From positions 1-5,538 of the forward strand of contig JAJDDS010000345.1 of assembly GCA_029260195.1 (NCBI GenBank): a DNA stretch of 5,538 bases, given 5' to 3'. The first letter of the stretch is position 1; each line of letters starts with the position of its first letter. The notes under the pieces were generated by a model. It was not told where the DNA came from. It saw nothing but the letters and a program-made list of their open reading frames with translations, and ran no database searches. The stretch comes from Phycisphaerae bacterium (GTDB lineage: Bacteria > Planctomycetota > Phycisphaerae > UBA1845). Shown piece after piece: positions 1 to 5,121 of this stretch. A program made the translations under genes and the position numbers.

Positions 1-704
1 ACGTCGCTCCACGAAACGTCCTCCGTCTCCACCCACAACAGCGTATGACTCGCGCACAGATGCGGCAACGGCCAATCAGCCGCGTAACCGACGATGCGGT
101 CCGAGTCGGGATCGACAAAGCCCCGCATGGCGCCCGACCACCGGAGCGCTTCCAACAACGACGGCGGTAACGCCGCAAGCGTACCCTGGTTCTTCGCGAC
201 CAACTCGCGCTGCAACCCGTCAAGCCGATCCGCACCAAACACGTAACGCACCGCGATGTCCTTCGACGACACCAACGCCGCAAGCTGCTCGACCAGCGCA
301 AGGTCGTTCTCCTCGGGAAACGGCTGATTCCCGATCATCCACAGCTTCGCGTTTCGCAACCAGCCCGATCGCTCCAGGTGATTCACCAACTGTGTGAACG
401 ACGTGATCGTCATCCCCGTCGGGTGGACCTCGCGAATGCGACGCGGAACGCCCCATGCGATCGGGTCGGACTCAGCCGGGTCAGCCTCGAGCACCTTTTC
501 ACAACTGATACCCATCGCGTCAGCCAACCGTTCGAGATCACGCTGAGTGATTCGCGCCTTGCCGTTCTCGACTTCGCTCAGGAATTTTCCCGACCGCGAA
601 ATCGCGCGCGCAAGCTGCACTTGCGTCATGCCCGCGCGGAGGCGATTGTGCCGAATCGCTGATCCGATGTTCGAGTCGAGGAGCGTCGGGGTGCTGTCAG
701 CCAC
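1..704 (-). CDS. XRE/Cro-CI family HTH transcriptional regulator, C-terminus beyond window
   Basis: An open frame reads from a GTG at 704-702 to the left window edge without a stop, about 234 residues. Residues ~13-74 form a Cro/CI-type helix-turn-helix: IGSAIRHNRLRAGMTQVQLA, then the recognition-helix region with SEVENGKARI, then the DLERLADAMGI helix. These are hallmarks of the family. The remainder (from about residue 75) is acidic and Leu/Trp-rich and matches no domain I recognise. It may be an effector or dimerisation domain. I chose GTG because a GGAG sits about 9 bases upstream and an in-frame TAA lies further upstream, near the promoter, with no in-frame ATG between. Expected role: sequence-specific DNA binding in the cytoplasm, often autoregulatory. 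The target is unknown. No neighbour shares its strand closely, so it is probably monocistronic at its 5' side. The HTH is confident; the function of the rest is not known. Confidence 0.85.
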   Translation of the reverse strand, partial: MADSTPTLLDSNIGSAIRHNRLRAGMTQVQLARAISRSGKFLSEVENGKARITQRDLERLADAMGISCEKVLEADPAESDPIAWGVPRRIREVHPTGMTITSFTQLVNHLERSGWLRNAKLWMIGNQPFPEENDLALVEQLAALVSSKDIAVRYVFGADRLDGLQRELVAKNQGTLAALPPSLLEALRWSGAMRGFVDPDSDRIVGYAADWPLPHLCASHTLLWVETEDVSWSD

Positions 705-806
705 GTCTGTTATCTCCGGGCTTCGGTCGATCCGTCCGATTCCGATGTTCGCAATCGCGTCAACCGACAAAGTGTGCCACGAATGCCCATGTTCTCTATT
801 TTAACG

Positions 807-835
807 ATTATAGCGTTCATACCGGTGGAATTCAA
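807..835 (-). promoter_or_regulatory. Sigma-70-type promoter of the XRE regulator
   Basis: On the minus strand TTGAAT (835-830) is followed after exactly 17 bases by a perfect TATAAT (812-807). Transcription would start near 800, giving a leader of about 95 nt before the GTG at 704. A perfect -10 hexamer is conspicuous in this GC-rich sequence, and the only minus-strand gene that fits is the XRE regulator. Assigned from sequence alone. Confidence 0.7.
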
Positions 836-1408
836 GTACCGAGGGAGTAATCCACTGTCCATGACCGCACCGGCTTCCGGCTCCGGGCACCGCCGCGTCG
901 CCATCCCCAGGAATTCGCTTGACCCCCCCAACCGGCGTCAGTAGCCTTACGATTGATACGAGCAGTATTACCGGACCTCCACCCGCTTCGCGAATTGAGG
1001 CACGCGGAGCCATCGACGCCGACGCGACGATGTGCGGCCACGACGTCCGGTAACGATTGGTTACTGAACGCGACTCGCTGCGCCGCTCGTCGGGTCGCCG
1101 ACCTCGGCTCTGTGGTGTCTCCGTTCCAAGAATCGGGGCGGGGCGCTTGGCGTTTAAACGCTCCGGCTGGTCCTCGACCACGGGGCGTCAGGAGCCCCTG
1201 CGATGACTGTGACCCCATGGGGATTCCGTGACTTCTGGCTTGGGCGCGCCTCGACGCCCCCCTATCGGACAGCGGTATGTCGGCGAGAACGACCGCACAT
1301 CTTGAACCAAAACAAAAATGTTCTTCCAGCGGTATCGCGGGTCGGCGTCCAACAACGTCAGATCCGCGTTGCCCGTTTCCTGACCAACTCTCTTGAAAGG
1401 AGATAGCG
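836..1408. other. Gene-poor stretch, no supported gene
   Basis: All six frames contain only compositionally odd open frames rich in Arg, Ser and Pro, with no recognisable motif and no good ribosome binding site. Small inverted repeats are present, for example GTAAC/GTTAC near 1050 and GGGGC/GCCCC near 1183-1199, but none has a T-tract. TTGAAC at 1302-1307 could be a -35 box for the small frame at 1409, but I see no matching -10. The stretch may be decayed coding DNA or a long regulatory spacer. Confidence 0.5.
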
Positions 1409-1504
1409 ATGGCTGCATTGGAACTAGTACTCGCGTTTCTGTCCACGATGGTCGCCGATTGGGGCGACTTCGTGCTCCGTATTGCTGACGAAATCCCCAT
1501 CTGA
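1409..1504 (+). CDS. Small hydrophobic/acidic protein, 31 aa, unknown function
   Basis: A 31-codon frame starts with ATG at 1409, preceded by AAAGGAG and a 6-base spacer, the best Shine-Dalgarno in the left half of the window. The product starts MAALELVLAFLSTMVADWG and ends in RIADEIPI. Residues 1-15 are hydrophobic, and the second half carries alternating acidic and hydrophobic residues that could form an amphipathic helix. No family is recognised. A leader peptide, a small membrane-associated peptide or a type I toxin-like peptide are all possible, and none is shown. A second small frame follows 15 bases after the stop, so a two-cistron unit is possible. The main support is the ribosome binding site. 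Confidence 0.45.
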   Translation: MAALELVLAFLSTMVADWGDFVLRIADEIPI

Positions 1505-1519
1505 AGGATGGCTTGAGCA

Positions 1520-1702
1520 ATGTATTTCTTCGAAGAAATCGAGAGCGTCGGCGACCTTCGGCATCGGCAATGCGCGTTGGACACACCGTCGCATAGCGAA
1601 GCCTGCGACTCCGAAACGACAAATTCGCGGTGCGACACGCTCGCTTCCGTCGAGCGGACCGGGTGCGGGCAGCGGGTCTCGACAGCAGCCGCGGCTGCGT
1701 AG
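1520..1702 (+). CDS. Possible small ORF, 60 aa, unknown
   Basis: The frame starts with ATG at 1520, with AAGGA about 11 bases upstream overlapping the end of the 31-codon frame. The product begins MYFFEEIESVGDLRHR, carries four Cys residues at irregular spacing, and ends in a run of five Ala. That run is encoded across a perfect 14-bp palindrome (GCAGCCGCGGCTGC, 1685-1698). No domain is recognised. Ser, Thr and Arg content is high and the spacing to the Shine-Dalgarno is long, so this may be a chance frame. It is listed because of its position directly behind a frame with a strong start. Confidence 0.25.
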   Translation: MYFFEEIESVGDLRHRQCALDTPSHSEACDSETTNSRCDTLASVERTGCGQRVSTAAAAA

Positions 1703-1793
1703 GTCGGGCCCGGCTCCCCGCGATCCCGCGCGAGTCCGCCGCGGGAAGCCGTCTGCTGAGAATGAGCCGGGTCGCGTGCGGTGCGCGTCATGG

Positions 1794-2171
1794 CTAGTTT
1801 CGCTGCGACGGCGGCGTCAGCTTGGAGCGCGCGTCATCAAGATGCCCCCGGTCGGCGAACCCGAAACGCGAGTTCCCGCCCAAGCGGTTGCGCGGCGGAG
1901 ATCCGTGCGATTCGCCGCGACGAACTTCGATCGCGCCGCACAGCGCGAAGACAGATGCCATCTCCTCGACCAACACGTCGGTGTCAGCCTCACCCTCACC
2001 CTCTCGGTTGACGACCCTGACGAGTCTTCCCTCCTCGAAATAGACCGTCACAGTACCCAAGGCGACTTCGATGCACGTTCCGCCGGCGATTGGGGCATCG
2101 CGATACTCGCCGTCGAATCCATTCCTATAGGCCCAATGCAAGATCATCCGGTCGATCGGTGTTACCACCAT
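1794..2171 (-). CDS. Conserved-looking hypothetical protein, 125 aa
   Basis: Reads from ATG (2171-2169) to TAG at 1794. A GGAAGGG Shine-Dalgarno lies 7 bases upstream (2179-2185), and an in-frame TGA upstream excludes a longer ATG start. Codons mostly prefer G or C at the third position. The first ~85 residues look like a folded alpha/beta domain: MVVTPIDRMILHWAYRNGF, then GTCIEVALGTVTVYFEEGRL as strand-turn-strand, then an acidic linker (EGEGEADTD) and the helix VLVEEMASVFALCGAIEV. The last ~40 residues are rich in Arg, Gly, Ser and Pro and look disordered. I do not recognise the family. No signal peptide or membrane segment is visible, so a cytosolic protein is likely. It has no same-strand neighbour in the next kilobase and no clear promoter. 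Confidence 0.6.
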   Translation of the reverse strand: MVVTPIDRMILHWAYRNGFDGEYRDAPIAGGTCIEVALGTVTVYFEEGRLVRVVNREGEGEADTDVLVEEMASVFALCGAIEVRRGESHGSPPRNRLGGNSRFGFADRGHLDDARSKLTPPSQRN

Positions 2172-2185
2172 GTCCGTACCCTTCC

Positions 2186-2673
2186 GTTTGTTGGTCCTGG
2201 GAGTCCATGCTCAGCCCCTGGGACTTCTGGGATGGCTCTGAGCGGGAGCTCTTTCCGTTCTCGCGGATCCCCATCCTCGCGTCTTCGTCGACGCTCCAAG
2301 GCTTGAATTCATCCGCCGTTCGCCGGGAGAATCGTCAAAGGGCGTCAAGCGGCTTAATCGAAATTCGGCGGACGTAAGCGGGCCACCATGGGAAGTAAAT
2401 CGCTTGAATTCGGCTACGCATGGACCTGCGTCGGATGCGACGAGGATGGTCGGCGCGGGGGAATCCGGAGGAGCACGGGTCGCAGCGACCCGCCCGAATG
2501 GGGCGTACGAATTCTGGCCTTTTGAAGTAAGCGTCTTACCTTACCGCACGGGCAGGGGTGAAGCGGGGAACGGGGGGCATTCGTCGTGAAAGAAAATCAC
2601 ACGTTTTTCCGGTTGTTCGTGAATCTCTCGCGTTCGGAGGCCGCGCCGAAACCGTTGCCCAATTGGAGGACAC
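2186..2673. other. Non-coding stretch, nothing recognised
   Basis: No frame on either strand combines a ribosome binding site with plausible protein composition. The 10-mer GCTTGAATTC occurs twice, exactly 100 bases apart (2302 and 2402). On the minus strand TTGACG appears twice close together near 2335-2350 and could provide a -35 box for the 125-residue gene, but no convincing -10 follows. GTAAGCGTCTTAC near 2528 is a short hairpin. Confidence 0.45.
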
Positions 2674-2814
2674 ATGAGTGTCAGACCGTGTCACAAGCCG
2701 CCCCGAGAGTGCCACATGGTGGCACTTTTGCTCGGCATGCATGCCCGATCCGCCTCTGCGCAGACCCGGAAGGGCGCCAATCCGGCGGCAGAGGGGCTTG
2801 AAACGTCTCATTAG
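2674..2814 (+). CDS. Possible small ORF, 46 aa
   Basis: The ATG at 2674 is preceded by GGAGG with a 4-base spacer, and the frame closes with TAG at 2812. The product begins MSVRPCHKPPRECHMVALLL, with a Cys-His pair repeated (CH...CH) followed by a short hydrophobic stretch and then an Ala/Ser-rich part ending in SASAQ. This could mimic a signal peptide with a basic N-terminus, but the rest after that point is only ~18 residues. The frame also contains an 8-bp hairpin and a 12-bp palindrome, so the region may be structured nucleic acid rather than coding. Only the Shine-Dalgarno supports it. Confidence 0.25.
   Translation: MSVRPCHKPPRECHMVALLLGMHARSASAQTRKGANPAAEGLETSH
2708..2729 (+). repeat. 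Perfect 8-bp hairpin with short T-run
   Basis: AGTGCCAC (2708-2715) and GTGGCACT (2719-2726) are perfect inverted repeats around a 3-base ATG, with four T residues at 2726-2729. It could be a weak intrinsic terminator, but the T-run is short. An operator-like palindrome is the alternative. A separate 12-bp palindrome, GGCATGCATGCC, follows at 2734-2745. Confidence 0.45.
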
Positions 2815-3090
2815 GCGAATTGCGTGATTCGGTTCAAGCGATCTCGCAGGCGGTTTCGCGCCTCGGGATTTCCTTGGAACGCCCCCGCGCCGGGTAGGCT
2901 GGCGGCGGGTGGGAATTCGGAGTTTGAACGACGGAGAATCTGGAGTTCGACGGGTCGATTTGGCGACGAAACTTCGTCGTATTCCGTTGGGGGCCTAAAA
3001 AGGCCGTTGGAGCGTGGAAAACGAGGTGTTTTCCGGTCTGGCTTTACCCAAAAAGTCGACATTTCTTCGAGTTTTTGCCCAGAAAAGGGG
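2815..3090. other. Intergenic stretch with three consecutive small hairpins
   Basis: No gene is supported here: the open frames on both strands are Arg/Ser/Pro-rich and lack ribosome binding sites. Within 71 bases there are three perfect inverted repeats. They are CGACGAA/TTCGTCG (2964-2979, 2-base centre), GGCCT/AGGCC (2992-3005, AAAA loop) and GGAAAAC/GTTTTCC (3016-3034, 5-base loop). They sit 55-125 bases upstream of the putative promoter at 3091, so they could be regulator binding sites or remnants of a transcribed structure. Confidence 0.45.
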
Positions 3091-3120
3091 TTGAAATCGA
3101 GATCGCGGGTGTGGTAGACT
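3091..3120 (+). promoter_or_regulatory. Putative sigma-70 promoter of the leader/sRNA upstream of the PEP-CTERM gene
   Basis: TTGAAA (3091-3096) is followed after 18 bases by TAGACT (3115-3120), giving 5/6 and 4/6 matches to the consensus hexamers. Start would fall near 3126-3128. Support comes from its position at the head of a structured, terminator-ended segment. It is weaker than the promoter at 807-835. Confidence 0.5.
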
Positions 3121-3125
3121 GCTCG

Positions 3126-3291
3126 GACCTGGGAGTGCCTGAAATCGGGCGGCGTGTATGTCGCCGTTGGGCGTTCCTGGGGAAATGGGAAATCGGTTAG
3201 GACCGGGCCGTTGGGGAAGGCGGCTGGTCCGGGAACATAGGGTAGAGAGAGAGTCTGGTTCCGCGCTTGCGGGCCTGGCTCTCTTTTTTTT
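3126..3291 (+). ncRNA. Structured RNA leader or small RNA upstream of the PEP-CTERM gene
   Basis: Between the putative promoter and a strong intrinsic terminator lies a segment of about 165 nt with no good reading frame and four stem-loops in series. They are GCCTG/CGGGC with an AAAT loop (3137-3150), GGCG/CGCC (3151-3165), GGACC+GCCG/CGGC+GGTCC (3200-3230, loop at 3211-3220), and the terminator stem. I compared it by eye with SRP RNA and 6S RNA and did not find their conserved motifs, and no riboswitch class is recognised. GGTTAGGACCG (3195-3205) can also pair over 11 bp, with one G-U, with CGGTCCTGACC (3303-3313) beyond the terminator. That pairing would compete with the third hairpin. The segment is either an independent small RNA or an attenuator for the gene at 3360. 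The boundaries are inferred. Confidence 0.5.
3245..3291 (+). terminator. Intrinsic terminator inside the PEP-CTERM leader
   Basis: GAGAG (3249-3253) pairs with CTCTC (3279-3283). The stem continues inward with G-C and G-U pairs, one mismatch and one bulge to a GCTT loop at 3265-3268, and it is followed by eight T residues (3284-3291). The AG-rich run just upstream can extend pairing into the T tract. The terminator lies 68 bases before the PEP-CTERM start codon, with no obvious second promoter in between. Confidence 0.8.
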
Positions 3292-3359
3292 GTGCCCGGT
3301 TTCGGTCCTGACCACTTTGTTTTGAATGAACGGTTCTTTACTTTTGGAGGAGGCTAATA

Positions 3360-3914
3360 ATGCTGAAACGAACTCTTCTCACGACGTTGGCGGTCGGGTT
3401 GATCGCCTCGGTCGGCATGGCCGACGTGTCGCTGCACCTGTCGCCGGCTGAATTGGACATGAATGACGGTACGCAGGATCTGAACATCGTGATGACCTCG
3501 AATCCGGGGACGTCTGCCCTGCTCGGCTCGGTCGGATTCAGTTTCGACACCGGCGGCAGTGCCTGGGCGGCTCTGGACCCGAGCGCGTTCGCGTGGGTCC
3601 CCGACATCATGAATGATCAGAACGAATGGTTCGTCACGAGTGACCTGCCGGATCCGGTTGCCGTTGCGTTCTCCCCGGGTGGCGCGGTTGAGATTCCCGA
3701 TGGTACCGATGTCGTGATCGCGGCGCTGACGGTTACACCGAACACGCAGGGCGACTTCTCGCTCGGGCTTGGTGCGAACAGCATCGCCGACCAACTCGGT
3801 TCTCCGCTGCAGCTCAAGGGTGGCGATCCCTCGGACATCACCATCATCCCCGAGCCCGCCAGCTTGAGCCTGCTCGCCTTGGGTGCGCTGGCTGTGATCC
3901 GTCGCCGTCGCTAA
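3360..3914 (+). CDS. PEP-CTERM sorting domain-containing secreted protein
   Basis: This gene encodes 184 residues from ATG at 3360, behind a strong GGAGGAGG (3346-3353) with a 6-base spacer. Residues 1-21 are a Sec signal peptide: basic MLKR, a hydrophobic core, and a likely cut after SVGMA. The mature part (22-160) is acidic and Gly/Ser/Thr-rich with beta-strand periodicity (GSVGFSFDTGG, VVIAALTVTPNT, DFSLGLGANSI), loosely like cohesin-type sandwich domains of such proteins; that resemblance is my inference. Residues 164-184 are the sorting signal: PEP, a ~14-residue hydrophobic segment, then RRRR. In the known system, exosortase recognises this tail after export and processes the protein for the cell surface or extracellular matrix. 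No exosortase is in the window. The exact ligand or matrix role is unknown. The gene is monocistronic, with a leader terminator before it and its own terminator 46 bases after the stop. Confidence 0.93.
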   Translation: MLKRTLLTTLAVGLIASVGMADVSLHLSPAELDMNDGTQDLNIVMTSNPGTSALLGSVGFSFDTGGSAWAALDPSAFAWVPDIMNDQNEWFVTSDLPDPVAVAFSPGGAVEIPDGTDVVIAALTVTPNTQGDFSLGLGANSIADQLGSPLQLKGGDPSDITIIPEPASLSLLALGALAVIRRRR

Positions 3915-3959
3915 GCGGTAAGCCGCGCGACAACAACAAGTTGTAACAAAGCCTCCCTC

Positions 3960-3998
3960 AGGCCGCGTGTCCTGCACACGCGGCCTGTCTTTTTTTTT
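3960..3998 (+). terminator. Strong intrinsic terminator of the PEP-CTERM gene
   Basis: AGGCCGCGTGT (3960-3970) and ACACGCGGCCT (3976-3986) form a perfect 11-bp stem with a CCTGC loop, followed by GTC and nine T residues (3990-3998). It insulates the gene from the insertion-sequence remnant, whose coding part ends only eight bases further on. Confidence 0.95.
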
Positions 3999-4005
3999 CG
4001 CCTCC

Positions 4006-4602
4006 TCAGCAGAATTCGTGGGCGAGTTTGGGCTCGGGGAGGCGGCCGAGGTTGTGGTAGAGGGCGATTTCGGCGGCTTGGAGCGTACGAAAGCCGTACG
4101 CCTTTCTGATGGTCAGTTTGATGCGGTAGTTCAAACCCTCCACGATCCCGCTGTTGAACTCCTTCTTGGCGGCGAACCAGTTCAGGATCAAACGTCTGTG
4201 GACCCGAATGCTGCGGGCCACCTTCTTGATCGGGTCCAGCCGACTCCGCATCGCACGCTTCAGCCAGCCGTCGAGGAATACGCCCGCCCAGTGATGCGAC
4301 TTATACTCCCACAATGCCTGGAAACTCTCGTTGAGTAGATAGGCCCGAACACTCTTGAGACTGTATTGCATCAGGTCACTGAGCTTCGCGCCTTGCTTGT
4401 CCGTCAGATTCTCGGGACGTTTCAGAAAACACCATCGGCTGTGCTTGAGCGCCGGCTCGTAACCGTTGGCAGACAACTCCTTCGCCTCGGCGGCACGCAC
4501 CTCGTCGATGGCCTTGTTGAGCTTGGCCACGATGTGAAAGCGGTCGAGAATGTGCAGGGCTTGCGAGGCCTTCTTGGCGATCACCTTCAAGTACGGTTGC
4601 CA
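4006..4602 (-). pseudogene. ISL3-family transposase, 3' half only, interrupted by a group II intron
   Basis: Minus-strand coding sequence for 198 residues, from WQPYLKVIAKKASQ at 4602 to KLAHEFC and a TGA at 4006. Diagnostic ISL3 (DDE_Tnp_ISL3) features are the ALHILDRFHIV block near residues 15-25 and, towards the end, GIVEGLNYRIKLTIRKAYGF. The Glu of that block (about residue 155 of the fragment) is the expected last acidic residue of the DDE triad. Full-length members are about 400 residues or more, so roughly half is missing, including the first two catalytic Asp. The second normally lies just before the Trp at the break (a C-S-D-x-W type motif). The open frame continues past 4602 to a false ATG at 4746, but that part is antisense intron RNA. 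The retained part has no frameshift, so the damage looks recent. Terminal inverted repeats were not found. Confidence 0.9.
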
Positions 4603-4604
4603 CC
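4592..4604 (+). other. Group II intron target exon: IBS2 (4592-4598) and IBS1 (4599-4604)
   Basis: TACGGTT (IBS2) and GCCACC (IBS1) lie back to back immediately upstream of the intron's first base. IBS2 is fully complementary to AACCGTA in the intron (4798-4804). IBS1 is complementary to GGTGGT (4831-4836) with one G-U. These bases are antisense transposase sequence, so the transposase gene was the retrohoming target. Confidence 0.8.
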
Positions 4605-4797
4605 GTGTGCAAGGCAAGCTGTGTCCGAGATGAGGGTAGGTCCCTCGTGGCCGGGTGACAGGACCAGGCCACAAACCAGCCCGAACTGCGGCGGTCAAGA
4701 GCCGTCGTGGGAAGCGTCGGGTGCAAAAGGCGCGGCATGATCGCATCAGGTGAGGTCTGCGAAGTCGAACGTAAGTGAACCGTTGATGAAGTGTCGA

Positions 4798-4804
4798 AAC
4801 CGTA
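4798..4804 (+). other. EBS2 of the group II intron
   Basis: AACCGTA is the exact reverse complement of TACGGTT at 4592-4598. With the next base it can add a U-G pair (to G4591). It lies ~195 bases into the intron, upstream of EBS1, in the expected order. Confidence 0.7.
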
Positions 4805-4830
4805 TCTCGTTGACGTCGAAACTGGGGACT

Positions 4831-4836
4831 GGTGGT
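4831..4836 (+). other. EBS1 of the group II intron, in a hairpin loop
   Basis: GGTGGT sits in an 11-base loop (4828-4838) closed by CTGGGG (4822-4827) and CTCCAG (4839-4844). This is the hairpin presentation expected for EBS1 in domain I. It pairs with GCCACC directly before the intron (4599-4604) with one G-U. Confidence 0.75.
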
Positions 4837-5020
4837 AGCTCCAGGATGAGCGTGGGAGGCGCCTGTATCTGGCCCACGTGGCGTCCGGCATTAAGGCGGC
4901 GAGAGCGCAGATCAGGCTCGGACATGGAACCTTGGAACCTGTCGCCTCGATGTAAAGGGAGAAATCCAAGCGGACACCCCGCAAGGATGAGAGTACCGAT
5001 GCGAGGCACAGGGGCGGAAC

Positions 5021-5070
5021 GACCCGTAGTAGTGAGGAAGGATGTGTAATGCGTCTGGAGCGAAGGGGTC
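5021..5070 (+). ncRNA. Group II intron domain III-like block
   Basis: GACCC (5021-5025) pairs with GGGTC (5066-5070). The interior has the GTAGTAGTGA, GTAATG and GGAGCGAAGGG elements that recur in bacterial group II introns just before the maturase gene. The match is from memory of such introns, not from an alignment. Confidence 0.6.
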
Positions 5071-5121
5071 GTGTCATCCTGTCTTTGGACAAAAGGTCAA
5101 CCGCTTTGGCGGGAGGAACCC

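Noticed and set aside
1685..1698. Perfect 14-bp palindrome GCAGCCGCGGCTGC as a regulatory site
   Set aside because: It is isolated in GC-rich DNA with no promoter nearby, and it sits at the end of a weak frame, so chance is a sufficient explanation.
832..1791. Long minus-strand open frame (~319 codons)
   Set aside because: No ribosome binding site, no recognisable motif, and a composition dominated by Arg, Ser, Gly and Pro. It runs antisense through the small ORF with a strong start and over the XRE promoter. Long chance frames are common in GC-rich DNA.
1482..2306. Long plus-strand open frame (~274 codons)
   Set aside because: It is antisense to the well-supported gene at 1794-2171 and reads as Arg/Ser/Pro-rich nonsense without a start signal.
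2824..3117. Plus-strand frame of 97 codons before the leader promoter
   Set aside because: It has no Shine-Dalgarno, is extremely Arg/Ser-rich, and overlaps three hairpins and the promoter. It is more likely non-coding.
3126..3291. SRP RNA, 6S RNA or a known riboswitch
   Set aside because: The GGAAGG-like stretch at 3215-3220 recalls the SRP loop, but the conserved GGAAGCAGCC context is absent. The overall fold is a row of separate hairpins, unlike the single long 6S rod. No riboswitch core is recognised.
4603..4746. N-terminal extension of the transposase frame to an ATG at 4746
   Set aside because: Bases beyond 4604 belong to the intron. The extra ~48 residues have no ISL3 features and the break coincides with the IBS1/intron junction.
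4376..5092. Minus-strand open frame across the intron and the transposase
   Set aside because: It is the complement of group II intron RNA and an out-of-frame reading of the transposase. No protein similarity is visible.
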